From Chara braunii (taxonomy: Eukaryota > Streptophyta > Charophyceae > Charales > Characeae): 64,000 bases of DNA. The translations under genes were made by a program, and so were the position numbers. The stretch lies in contig BFEA01000013.1 in the NCBI GenBank assembly GCA_003427395.1, forward strand, positions 5,470,267-5,534,266, written 5' to 3'. Below the pieces are notes generated by a model. The model was given only the letters and a program-made list of their open reading frames with translations, had not been told where the DNA came from and did not search any database. This document shows, piece by piece, positions 54,340 to 64,000 of this stretch (its first letter is position 1; each line of letters opens with the position of its first letter).

Positions 54340-54880
54340 CGTCACTTTTTTCCAACCCCTACTTGGCGACAGAAAATCCAGGCACCAAACGGGGTAGGGA
54401 AATGCTGACCGAATTTCTCTGATCCACATGTACCTAGACCCAATCCCAACTTCCCTCGTAAGTATAGCGGAACCACGGCCCCTAGTGAAAGAAACACAGC
54501 CAAACTTCCCAACTGCTTACCCCAACTGCACCAAGCTCTCATCCCTCATCACGAATACAGAATCTTGCCAACAAGGAACAGCCTCCGATCCCTTGCCACC
54601 CCATGATCATCTCTTCGATTTCCCAAACGGTTTCACGCCTACTACTTGTCATTTGCGAGTGTTTCGTCATGACTATATTTCCCTTCTGTGGAGACAAATC
54701 CGGACCCCAAGCGAGGTATGGAAAAGCTGGTCGAATTTTCCACAAACACCCAGAACAGAACCCCACTTGCTCCGTTGGAACAGCTAACCCGGCCCCAAGA
54801 GAAACAGGAAATCCCCACCAACTGCACCAAGCTCTCATCCCCCAACATGTTTACAGAGTGTTGGCCAGCATGAAGCAACT
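54340..54880. repeat. Diverged direct repeat, two ~200-bp copies
   Basis: First copy about 54340-54560, second about 54683-54850. Both start near GGAGACAAATCC/GCGACAGAAAATCC, contain GGTA.GGAAA.GCT and GACCGAATTT/GGTCGAATTT, and end CAACTGCACCAAGCTCTCAT. Origin unknown. Confidence 0.65.
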
Positions 54881-56010
54881 CTCCAGCCCCTATTGCCCCA
54901 CGAGCATTTCAGTATCCTTTGCAATTGACTTCAAGCCAAATACAAGTCAATGCACGTACAAGAAGCATGGAGTATCCTCAGACAACATGTGGAAACGGAA
55001 TACTAAGTTTTATGGCGCAAAACCAAGAGGAAAATGACATCAAATGCGCCTAAAGCCAAAGAAATCCAAAGCAAATCCGAGGATAATTACCTTGCCAAAG
55101 GCAAGATAGCAACCGTCAAAGGCCAGGGCCTAATCTTTACAATGTGGAATGACACAACACAAACCACTAATTCAGACCCAGGACCATCATTTAGCCCACC
55201 AGATTCCTTGAGCACCCGGATCAATTCCTGCTAAAGCACCACAGGTTTCCATACCAAAGGCACACAACAAGCATTCGACTTTTCCTCGCCTCTATCTAGA
55301 CCAAACATCCCCCCTCAACAACTTAGCCTCCTATGACAACACATACAGGTTTTACCAACAGAATGCATGCCAAGCATTAAACCCACACTGACCCAATCCC
55401 CAATATAAGGAACCACACAGCCCTAACCCCCCTTAATCCTCCCCAGACCTGTCTCTTCCCTCCGACACGCGACTAACCCCATCACCCCCACACAAACCAC
55501 CCTGAGCCCAACCCACCTCACCCATGAATCTACACACCCGACCTCATCTACCATCCAACCCCACAAGGGCCACAACCTAGACCTACAAACACCCATCAGT
55601 CCTTTCTCAAGCTATTTAAACAATACTAGCCACACCATATAAACAGCTCCCCGCCTCCCCCCCAAAAAAAAAGAAAAAAAAAACTTTTCTATCAAGAATA
55701 ACTCAGGTTATGAGATATAGGCCATAAGAAGGGCTTACAAGTAAAGGTGAACAAGACAGCTAAAACAGCTAGGTTTTAAGTTTTAGTACCAGGTAAATTT
55801 TATAGAAGAGGAAGGACAAAACAGAGAGGATAGAAGTTAAGCATATTCTTAGGCAATACTAACTAGACTGGAAAGTGTTTAGGGTTTATCATGTCCTAAA
55901 CATGAGGACCACATCTACATTTCTCGTATTTGACGTGTATCCGACAGTCTTAAGAACTGAGAGGAACAAGTTAGATGCGACCTCCCGTAAGCAAGTCTAC
56001 AGGGTCCACA
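54881..56010. other. No recognised feature
   Basis: A C/A-rich stretch at 55200-55660 and an A-run at 55666-55682. No gene or repeat recognised. Confidence 0.4.
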
Positions 56011-56016
56011 GGTCTG

Positions 56017-56240
56017 GTTTCATTTCCATGTCTTGGGATCAAAATAAAAGTATTCATGCTAACTTAGGCAGGGGTGAGGGGTGGTAAATCCTTCTAACAA
56101 GAGGTAATCAATGCCGTCCCTCGGGCTTCGTTTTCATGTCTTGGGATCAAAATAAAAGTATTCGTGCTAACTTAGGCAGGGGTTAGGGGTGGTAAATCCT
56201 TCTAACAAGAAGTAATCGATGCCATCCCTCGGGCTTTCCT
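56017..56240. repeat. 108-bp tandem repeat, two copies and a part
   Basis: CATGTCTTGGGATCAAAATA starts at 56027 and 56135, and CTTCTAACAAGAGGTAATC recurs 108 bp apart. A third partial unit runs to about 56235. A mixed A/G low-complexity run follows at 56366-56430. Confidence 0.9.
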
Positions 56241-56682
56241 ACCTTAAAGGGGAAGAGCGTGTGCGAGTCCTGTATGTATTTCCTATGGCTTGCCGGTGGA
56301 ATAGGAACCGGACTGATGCTCCCCACAATGGAAAAGGAGCCAGAACCATATGGTTCTATTTACCAAAAAAAAAAAAGAAAAAAAAAAAGAAAAAGAAAAG
56401 AAAAAAAAAAGAGAAAAAAAAAATGAAAAGATAGCACTCGGCAACGCATTCAACATGGAACAGACAATGTACAAAAATCAATCAGATCATCAGCGGAGTA
56501 CACAGCATGGGCAAGGAAGCAGAAAAAGCTTACCTGGAAAACCTGCAATCGAGAACTGAGATGGAAGGGAAGGGCAAAATCAAAGGGAGAGGAGACTCAG
56601 GGCACATGAAAAGGAAATCCAGAAACGACGAAGAAGAGAATCACAGACAACACCTGACTCAAAGAAAAGCGAAGAGGAAAAT

Positions 56683-57395
56683 TGTTACATGCTGCGCCTG
56701 CAACAGGCTGCACGGGCCACTTTCAGGCCCGTGACGTTTTCAGGCCAAAAGCCTGAAAACAAGGGCCTATAGGCCCTGTGTCGTTTCAGCCTGAAAGCCT
56801 GAAAACAAGGGCCTACAGGCCCTGTATCGTTTCAGCCTAAATCAGGGCCTTTCCGGCCCTGAGTCTTTTCAGCCTGAAACTGAGGGCCATTTTCAGGCCC
56901 TCATCAGATCGACCCGCCCTGAAACTCAGGCACCAAACCAGGGTTTTAGCGCAGGCTATTTTGGGCCTGTTTTCAAGACAACCCCTGGTTGAGCTTCAAT
57001 GCCAGGGTCTGGCACGTTTCGGCATTGGCAAGAGCAGCCTCCTGGACGGGCCAGCACTATATAGGACTGGCCCGCCCTTCAGCCTGGTAGGTAGTTCCTA
57101 GGTACTTCCCGGGCACTTCACGTGCAGTTCAGGAGGCAGGAGGTAGGCTTCAGGATTCGGCAGCAGCACTCTGGAGGAGCGCTGCAGGAGTAGTTGTAGC
57201 ACTAGCAGTAGTCTTCAGCGCTGGGCGCTAGTAGCGTTAGCAGTAGTCTTCAGCGCTGGGCTCCATAGGAGCTAGAGCAGCACTAGAGAGAGAGAGATTG
57301 GGCGGAGGCCAGGGAGACTTACTTGCAGTGCCATAGCTCCAGCTTCGTCTTCGAGGTACCTGCAGCACAGCGCCAGCTTCACAGGTTAGTACCTG

Positions 57396-57474
<79 letters not shown>

Positions 57475-58058
57475 CTTCTTCTTCCTCTTCTCAGTCCACC
57501 ATCTCCCTCTCACCCTCTCGCTATCTGACTTCACTGCATCAGCAGACTACGAGAGAGAGAGAGAGCTTGGTGACATTTGGATCCAGACTCGATGTTGGGC
57601 TTCAGACATTTTGATGCGGGATTATTTGGGACTTGTAACAAAGACTTGGTGTTGACGACTTTCCCATCCACCCCCTCCTCTTCTTCGTCTGTTCCCATCC
57701 TCTTCGTCTGTGCATGATCAGGACCTGGCGCATTCTTCCTGTGTGTAGCGCCAGGCCTCCTTCACACCTCGTGATGAAGATGATGTATGTGTAGTCTGCA
57801 TTGCAACATTGATTGGGCTCGTCATTGGTATTCTAGCATTCTGCTGCCCTATCTTGTACTACATGAGAGAGGTCAGTCCCGGTCAGGTCAGGACTTGTAT
57901 CTAAGTCTTCCTCTGCGCTACAAAGCATCGTCTTTGTATGTATCAGAATGTACATTGCTTGTTGAGATTCTACTTGCACTGCATTGTCCATTCGGTCCTT
58001 TTCATCACACTGCGGATCCTCGGTTATATATGTACATCGCCCAACTGGGCATGTAACA
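56683..58058 (+). mobile_element. G7 5' LTR, 1376 bp
   Basis: Begins TGTTACATGC and ends GCATGTAACA, perfect 10-bp inverted termini, followed by a primer site. U3 contains the hairpin cluster at 56711-56903. TATA-like CTATATAGG (57058-57066) lies between arms GGGCCAG (57048-57054) and CTGGCCC (57067-57073). Downstream, CAGCGCTGGGC is duplicated (57219, 57251), and a (GT)n(GA)n tract lies at 57399-57472 in the presumed transcribed part. Confidence 0.9.
56711..56903 (+). promoter_or_regulatory. Cluster of six perfect hairpins in G7 U3
   Basis: CACGGGCC/GGCCCGTG (56711-56733); GTTTTCAGGC/GCCTGAAAAC (56736-56760); the palindrome AGGGCCTATAGGCCCT (56762-56777); AGGGCCTACAGGCCCT (56808-56823); TCAGGGCC/GGCCCTGA (56842-56862); TGAGGGCC/GGCCCTCA (56881-56903). 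The GGCC core is constant and the outer pairs change together. Partly this reflects a ~46-bp tandem unit. They lie 150-350 bp upstream of the TATA-like box. Confidence 0.8.
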
Positions 58059-58059
58059 G

Positions 58060-58072
58060 TTGGTATCGGAAC
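58060..58072 (+). other. G7 primer-binding site
   Basis: TTGGTATCGGAAC starts one base after the LTR end. Initiator-Met type, with the same A-to-G difference as in G1. Confidence 0.85.
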
Positions 58073-58209
58073 ACCGCACGCGAATCAGGACAACCTGATC
58101 TGACACGTGTGCGGGGACTAGGTAGCTGATTAGTCTTGATTGATTGATTAGAGCACACTAGTTAGCCCCCAAAATCACGATTTTGACCTCACTGCCAAAA
58201 AAAAATTTC

Positions 58210-58334
58210 GTTGTTGAAAATCACAATAGCGCAACACTTGAAATTTCCGTTGTTGAAAATCACAATAGCGCAACACTTGGATTTTGTTTTCCCGCTATTT
58301 CTGTTGTGGAAAATCACAATAGCGCAACACTTGA
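58210..58334 (+). repeat. Three 31-base repeats in G7 leader, in frame
   Basis: GTTGTTGAAAATCACAATAG with CGCAACACTTG at 58210 and 58249, and GTTGTGGAAAATCACAATAG at 58303. Spacings are 39 and 54 bases, multiples of three. All lie in one short open frame (58183-58470) and encode VVENHNSATL each time. It may be a leader peptide or chance of spacing. Confidence 0.75.
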
Positions 58335-58903
58335 AATTTCCGTTTTCGTTTTTCTTATGAAAATTCGAAATTTCGTTGTTGGAAAATCCGGAATATTCTT
58401 TTTTTCGGAAATTTTGATTTCCTTTTGCAATTTCCTGTTATTTGGAAAATCCAGAATATTTTTTTTCTGAAATTCGTTTTATTTTTAAAACGGTACGTGA
58501 AATCCCTCTTGCATTTAACATTCTCCAAACTGCGCGTATTCTCATCTGAGTAATTCCGAATATTTTGTTCTATTTTACTTTCGGAATTCTTATCGGACAA
58601 TCATTTGCAGTCTGAAAGTTCGAATTTTTTCCTCGGGGTAATTTCACACTTCAGGGGGAATTGGGAGGCCTACTGAACTTGCAAACGAGTATGTTTTTCT
58701 TTTTCTCGAAATTTTTTGCAATGTTCAAACTTTTCTTTTTGATTAGTGGCTCCTTATCTGGGCGATTTATCCCACCCACCCCTCCCCACCTACGTTGTTG
58801 CCCCCTCTGGTCTTATCTTCTCTATCTGTCTCCTGGTACACCGTGCGGCAGCATTGATTGGATTCTCGAGTACGAACGCGTGACATCCGTCCCAGACCTT
58901 TAA

Positions 58904-59520
58904 ATGGGCTTCAAGGCCGTCAAACACTACTTCATCTCGAGGTCGTGTCCGACGTTGGGCAATGCCTTGACTCACGTCGAGGACACCCTGACGACAACGG
59001 CGGAGCTCTTTGACAAGGCTGCACAGATTATTGTCACGAACAAGGAGGCCAAGAACCTCCACCGTTCGTCTGCGACAGGCCTGAGCAGAGATCAGCATCG
59101 ACCGGAAGTGGCCGTGGTCGCGACGGCAACGCCAAGCGACCAATCTAGCGAGGGCGTGTCTGCCAATGAAGGGGACTGACTCGCAGCCGCCTGGAATGGT
59201 GGCCGCCTCGGCAAAGGCCGAGGACGAGGCAAGACGAAGACAAACACCGCATCTAGCCTCGGGCCCGGCGCAGCAGCTCCAGCCCCATGGTCCCATTACG
59301 GTATCTCCAAATAGGCGTACAAGGCACGCACGAGATTCCACTATTGTCTATGGCGCAATAGCGATCTCCACGAGACAGTGGGCTGCCCGTCGAAAGGCAA
59401 AGGCAAATCGGGAAACTGAGCACCGCTGGGAGTGCCTCGATGACACTCTCGACGCCTTCCGAACCGCTCGCTTCGCGGGTGACTGCCCTTCGTTCCGAGG
59501 CACATGTGGAAGTCGATAGT
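58904..59520 (+). pseudogene. G7 gag, with damaged zinc knuckle
   Basis: Starts MGFKAVKHYFISRSCPTLGN; 92 codons end at 59179, giving only the capsid end (DKAAQIIVTNKEAKNLHRS). The knuckle appears in another frame at 59345-59386 as C-LW-R-NSDL-H-ETVG-C, a CX2CX4HX4C pattern whose second Cys is Arg (codon CGC, one change from TGC). KGKGKSG follows. The 5' part of a normal gag is missing or unreadable between leader and 58904. Frames are broken. Confidence 0.65.
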
Positions 59521-59598
59521 CCTCCTTTTCTATATTCTTATGAGGACTATGCTGCCCGACTCGTTCCTACGCTGGGTACTCATGCTTAAGGACAAGAT

Positions 59599-60243
59599 GT
59601 GTGTGCCGCATCTTCTCCGTCCGGCAGCGGTGACTTATCGTCTTCAAGTGGTTCTTCACGGGATTCGGCGAGTGAGTTCAACATAGAGGTATTGGACCTG
59701 CTCACGTTCGAGGATTTCGCATGGCTTCCTCTCCCGACCATGGGCCGATTGTGGGGACCGCAATGCACAGCATTATGTGCTCATCTTCACACATACTTAT
59801 CCTTCTATGCACCACCAACTTCGCCGACGGATGACGAAGTCGCGGTGGGGGACATCCTTGCGTATGTTACCAAGGTGGCCCGCGAGTTTCGCAATCAGCG
59901 GTACGATGACAACAACGCACCGCTCCTCTATGTCCGCATCCAAGTTGGGCAAGCGTCCTGCAACGCTTTGCTGAATAGCGGCGCGTCTCGCAATTTTATG
60001 AGCCAAGCCTTTATGCAAAGGACTGGCTTTGGCACGCAAGTACGGAGGAAGGCAAACCCAACGGCGATCAAGTTGGCGGACGGAAGGACGCAGCAACTTA
60101 TTGACCGCTACATCGAGGTCGTACCGGTGTATTTCGCACCTCATGCATGCGAACCAGTGACGTTCGAGACACGGACTTCGATATTAGTTTGGCAATGCCT
60201 TGGCTTGCAAGTGCAAATCACACGGTCAACTTCCCCCGGCTGA
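59599..60243 (+). CDS. G7 protease, catalytic Asp replaced by Asn
   Basis: A 214-codon open frame. Residues about 110-200 form a retropepsin-like domain: LLYVRIQVGQASCNALLNSG with ASRNFMS, then GFGTQV and KLADGRTQQLID. The catalytic DSG is NSG (codon AAT), so proteolysis should be lost. A frameshift near the end prevents the usual LG-DW motif from being read in this frame; SILVWQCLGLQ stands in its place. The linker to RT is in the next frames (60324-60581, VVRLLDEFADILESPTVV). Confidence 0.8.
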   Translation: MCAASSPSGSGDLSSSSGSSRDSASEFNIEVLDLLTFEDFAWLPLPTMGRLWGPQCTALCAHLHTYLSFYAPPTSPTDDEVAVGDILAYVTKVAREFRNQRYDDNNAPLLYVRIQVGQASCNALLNSGASRNFMSQAFMQRTGFGTQVRRKANPTAIKLADGRTQQLIDRYIEVVPVYFAPHACEPVTFETRTSILVWQCLGLQVQITRSTSPG

Positions 60244-60439
60244 CTCTTACCGTTCGCGACGCTTTCGGGGACGATGTGTCGTGTATTATTCCTCTTTCGC
60301 ACCCTTCGATCTGATGCCAAGCGGTGACGGCCAAGTCATTCCGAGCTACTTGTGCTTACGAGCGGCCCGACGAAATCGGCCTATGCTTCCTACGGACCGT
60401 CGCGGTAGCCAACTCTTCACCCACGGACTTGTCTCCGGA

Positions 60440-61730
60440 CCCCCGTGTGGTGCGGTTGCTTGACGAGTTCGCCGACATCCTCGAGTCACCTACCGTTGTG
60501 GTGCCGGATCGGTCGATCTCTCACGGAATCATTCTTGAGGCCGGTGTCGTGCCCCGCCGAAAGGTTGCATTTATCGCATGAGCAAGGAGGAGTTTACGGT
60601 CCTCCGCACACAACTCGATGACTTGTTGGACAAGGGCTGGATCCGTTCTAGTAGCTCTCCATATGCAGCACCAGTTCTCTTCGTACGGAAGAAGAACAAG
60701 GATCTACGTGTGTGCATCAACTACCACGCAAACCATCAAGAATGTGGGGCCTCTTCCTCGTATCGACGATCTTCTTGAGTGATTGGGTGGCGCGAAGTAT
60801 TTTTCTAAGTTGGATTTGAAGACGCGGTATGGGCATTTTGAGTGGTGGTCATGCCTTTTGGCCTCACCAACGCCCCGACGACCTTTCAAGCGGCAATGAC
60901 CAACGAGCTATGTGCGATGTTGGACCGGTTCGTGATGGTCTACTTAGACGATATTCTCGTCTATAGCCGGACATTGGAGGATCATCTTGGGCACCTTCGA
61001 CGAGTGTTGGAGACGCTCCGCCGCGCCAAGTACAAGTCCAACTGCGACAAGTGTGAATGTGTCCTGCAAGAGCTAGAATACTTAGGCCATTTTGTCACAC
61101 CGGAGGGCATCAATCCGTTGTCGGACAAGATTCAAGCCATCCAAGAGTGGCCGGAACCACGGAACGTCACGGATGTCCGTTCGTTCCTTGGCCTTGCGAG
61201 CTGCTACCAACGTTTCATCAAGGGATACTCAAAGATCGCGACCCACTTGACCAAGCTTCAATGCGAGGTTTGACCGTTTGACTTCGGAGAGGATGCGCGG
61301 GAATCATTTTTGGCTCTCAAAGCCAAAAATGCAGAGGTCTTGTGCATATACGACCCGCTTTTGCCTACGCGCGTCACTATGGATGCGCCCGACTATGGCA
61401 TTGGTGTCGTCCTCGAACAACACGATGGCGTGGACTGGCACCTGGTTGCCCGTCGTGCACTCCATTGATGATGCACACAAGAAGGAGCTCCTCGCCTTCG
61501 TCCACGTGCTCAAGCGGTGGCGACACTTCCTCCTTGGTCGAAGTCAATTCCAATGGGTAACGGACAACAATCCGTTGGTCTTCTACAAGATCCAAGACAT
61601 CGTCAATAGCACCATTGCCCGTTGGATGGCTCTCATCGACCAATTCGACTTCTTTCCGGATCACATTCTGGGGAAGTCAAACCATTTTGCAGATGCTCTT
61701 TCACGGTGTCAGGATCCTACTAATGCCTCG
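60440..61730 (+). pseudogene. G7 RT-RNase H with internal deletion
   Basis: RT start at 60578: LDDLLDKGWIRSSSSPYAAP, VLFVRKKNKDLRVCINYHA. A frameshift then leads to [11 protein letters not shown] and KYFSKLDLKT, directly followed by RYGHFE: about 18 codons between these motifs are missing. From 60842: [28 protein letters not shown] with intact YLDD, LGHFVTPEGI, VRSFLGLASCYQRFIKGYSK. RNase H after a stop at about 61271: VTMDAPDYGIGVVLEQ, then stops, then (61278-61730 frame) WVTDNNPLVFYK and HFADALSRCQ. Inactive. Confidence 0.85.
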
Positions 61731-61739
61731 TCATTGATC

Positions 61740-63150
61740 GTGAGCATCCCGATGACCTGCTTCCAACGGACAAGCCAGACCAAGACCCTCCTTCCGACCC
61801 ACGCATCACTTCCCTCCTCACGGAGCTCAAGAACGTCTTTCCTGAGTCTTTGCCCGTCGGTCTACCTCCCGATCGTGCATCTGTCACACCATCGATCTAG
61901 AACCCGACCACACTCCCCGTGTCGGCCACCATACCAACTCTCCGTCCCTGAGGCCGAGGAAATGAAGCTGCAACTTAATGAACTCCTTGAAAAAGGATTC
62001 TTTAAGCCTAGCTTATCACCCTTCGGAACCAGTTATCTCTCCGTCAAGAAAAACGGCACCTCTGAACTCCGCATGTGCAAAGACTACAGCGCCTTGAACT
62101 AGATCATGATCAAGAACAAGTATCCACTACCCCGCATCTCCGAACTTCTTGATCGCCTCAATGGAGCCAAATATTTCACCAAGATTGACCTCCGCAGTGG
62201 TTTCCACCTGGTCCGCATTCACGAAGAAGTTACTCATAAGGCTGCCTTCCGCTCTCACTTCGGGCACTACAAGTTCCTTGTGATGCCTTTTGGCCTCACA
62301 AATGCCCCAACAAATTTCCAGTCTACTATGAATCACATCTTTCATTTTCTCGAAGTTTGTGTCGTCGTCTATGTTGACGATATCCTGGTCTTCAGTCCCA
62401 CCTTCAAAACCGACCTTCAGCACATCCGCCAGGTCCTCTCTATCCTCAGAGACAAAAGTTCTATGCCAAGCTCAGCAAATGCATTTTTGTTGCCTCAAGC
62501 GTAGAATACTTTGGCCACATCGTCTCGACTGATGGTATCTTGGTCTTCCCAACTACTACCGCCCCTTCATCCGTGACTTCTCTAAAATCTCCTACCCCCT
62601 CCACGAGCTCACTCTCAAAAACGAGCCTTTTGCATGGAATGAACATCGTCAAGCCGCCTTCAACCGCCTCAAACGAGTCATTACCACCGCCCTTGTCCTC
62701 AAGATTGCTGACCCGTCTCGACACTTTTATCTTACCACCGATGCCTCAGACTTTGCTCTTGGAGCCGTCTTGTCCCAACACTTCCCTCGCGACACCCCTC
62801 CATCAAGGATTCCCCCACTAACTTCGGGGCTCCACCCGACAAGTATCCTATCGCATTTGCGAGCAAGAAACTCATCCACGAGGAGATGAACTATCCCTCC
62901 AATGAGAAGGAACTCGCCGTCATCCATGCCCTCAAAGTCGGGCGCCCATACCTCGACGGTCAGCACTTCACTATCCGCACCGACAACATCGTCTCAAGCA
63001 TACTCACCAAGAAAGATATCAGACCCCGCCAAACTCGATGATTAGACTTTCTCACCCAGTTACATTTACCATCTGTCACACCCCTGGCAAAAGCAACCAT
63101 GTCGCTGATGTCCACTCTCGACTATATCATTAGAAGCCCCCTGAGAAAGT
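61740..63150 (+). pseudogene. G8 RT-RNase H joined to G7
   Basis: A second gypsy pol starts here although G7 has not reached integrase. Linker: TELKNVFPESLPVGLPPDR (other frame). RT: PEAEEMKLQLNELLEKGFFK, LRMCKDYSALN, a stop at 62101, then [61 protein letters not shown] with intact YVDD. After 62504, [20 protein letters not shown] runs straight into LGLPNYYRPFIRDFSK, so about 30 codons are missing. RNase H: YLTTDASDFALGAVLSQ, YPIAFASKKL, NEKELAVIHALK. Stops and shifts throughout. Confidence 0.82.
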
Positions 63151-63159
63151 ATGTGCTGC

Positions 63160-64000
63160 CATGACCCATGTTCAACACCTACCTTCACTCCACCACCGCC
63201 ACACTCACGAGTACTCTTCATGCCCCAATTTCTCTACCATCTACAGCGAGCTTCATGACCTCGACACCGTCCTCGACTACTCCCTCCACCACAACCTCTT
63301 GTACATTAACACTAAATGCACTTGGTGACTCTGTATCCCTACGCACGTGGTCTCCGTACCCAACTCTTGGTCGAACACCACGACGCCAAGACCGCAGCAC
63401 ACCTTAGTTTCGAGAAAACATTCGACACCATCTCTCACTGCTTCTACTGGCCCTCACTCCTCGCCAACATCAAAGCATACATCCACTCATGCCCCACTTG
63501 TCAAGCAATCAACCCCTCAAACCAGGCCAAGCCTGGTAAGCTCTAGTCATTGCCTATCCTCACCCATCCGTGGTAGTCCATCTCTATGGATTTCGCGTGC
63601 GGTCTCCCCAAGATCGACCGCGGCTATGACTGCATCTATTTCATTGTCTGCCGCTTGGCCAACCGGGCCCAACTCTTGGTCGAACACCACGACGCCAAGA
63701 CCGCAGCACACCTTGGTTTCGATAAAACATTCGACACCATCTCTCACTGCTTCTATTGGCCCTCACTCCTCGCCGACGTCAAAGCATACATCCACTCATG
63801 CCCCACTTGTCAAGCAATCAACCCCTCAAACCAGGCCAAGCCTGGTAAGCTCTAGTCATTGTCTATCCTCACCCATCCGTGGTAGTCCATCTCTATGGAT
63901 GTCGCGTGCGGTCTCCCCAAGATCGACCGCGGCTATGACTGCATCTATTTCATTGTGTGCCGCTTGACCAACCGAGCCCATTTCATCCCTTGCACCACTT
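63160..64000 (+). pseudogene. G8 integrase with duplicated N-terminal part
   Basis: The zinc domain LVEHHDAKTAAHLSFEKTFD with SCPTCQAINP is followed by a stop, then SMDFACGLPKIDRGYDCIYF, the core start with its first Asp. The whole segment then repeats. Copies are 63361-63669 and 63670-63978 (309-bp offset, nearly identical). Only the second copy continues with the expected HFIPCTT at the window end. The element continues outside the window. Confidence 0.85.
63361..63978 (+). repeat. 309-bp tandem duplication in G8 integrase
   Basis: CAACTCTTGGTCGAACACCA begins both copies (63361, 63670). The join lies at a short shared CCCAACTC/GGGCCCA sequence, which suggests unequal exchange or replication slippage at microhomology. 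The length is 309, a multiple of three, so reading phase is kept. Confidence 0.9.

Noticed and set aside
1-64000. tRNA or rRNA genes
   Set aside because: Scanned for GGTTCGA-type B boxes and conserved rRNA stretches by eye; none gave a plausible cloverleaf or match.

Overview
The window is a repeat-rich stretch of a eukaryotic nuclear genome with no clearly intact host gene. Long terminal repeat (LTR) retrotransposons of the Ty3/gypsy type, nested, inverted and decayed, make up most of it. Primer sites resemble the initiator-Met tRNA complement, and several integrases end in chromodomain-like tails (chromovirus type). There are U6 snRNA-derived copies that look like plant U6, plant-type telomere boxes, and very many (CT)n, (GT)n and (GA)n tracts. 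A streptophyte fits (land plant or charophyte alga; a Chara-like genome is a guess from the repeat load). This is inference, not a demonstrated identity.

Layout. 1-670: LTR-A fragment. 1258-10164: element G1 (minus), with both LTRs, a primer site, broken gag-pol and a MITE-like insert in its reverse transcriptase. 11150-15300: LTR-H and LTR-G copies, simple repeats and a tandem hammerhead-like repeat. 15315-17785: gag and protease of a G1 relative (minus). 18200-20400: U6-derived units, 79-bp tandem repeats, a library-adapter junction and homopolymers. 20970-21560: LTR-H. 22420-26800: element G5 (plus), its middle replaced by unassigned DNA. 28374-31060: decayed element G6 (minus). 31818-32306: LTR-B. 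33940-41460: two copies of family G2 head to head, the plus copy almost complete from gag to chromodomain and followed by LTR-A. 42179-43640: two kinds of hairpin-forming repeats. 44500-49345: nested LTR-B, LTR-A and LTR-G and a second adapter junction. 49346-56682: mostly unassigned, with one possible spliced Cys-rich gene. 56683-64000: 5' part of element G7 (1.4-kb LTR, primer site, gag, protease, RT, RNase H) joined to the pol of another gypsy element, G8.

What stands out is self-complementary structure whose arm sequence changes while pairing is kept. It appears in a 7-copy hairpin array at 42.9-43.6 kb, around the TATA-like box of LTR copies from several families, and in the U3 region of the G7 LTR. 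The U6-derived array, the hammerhead-like tandem repeat and a cluster of TGACGTGGC-type motifs in the G1 leader also merit follow-up. Two perfect 38-bp Nextera mate-pair junction sequences show that parts of the assembly are artefactual, so structure near them must be treated with care.
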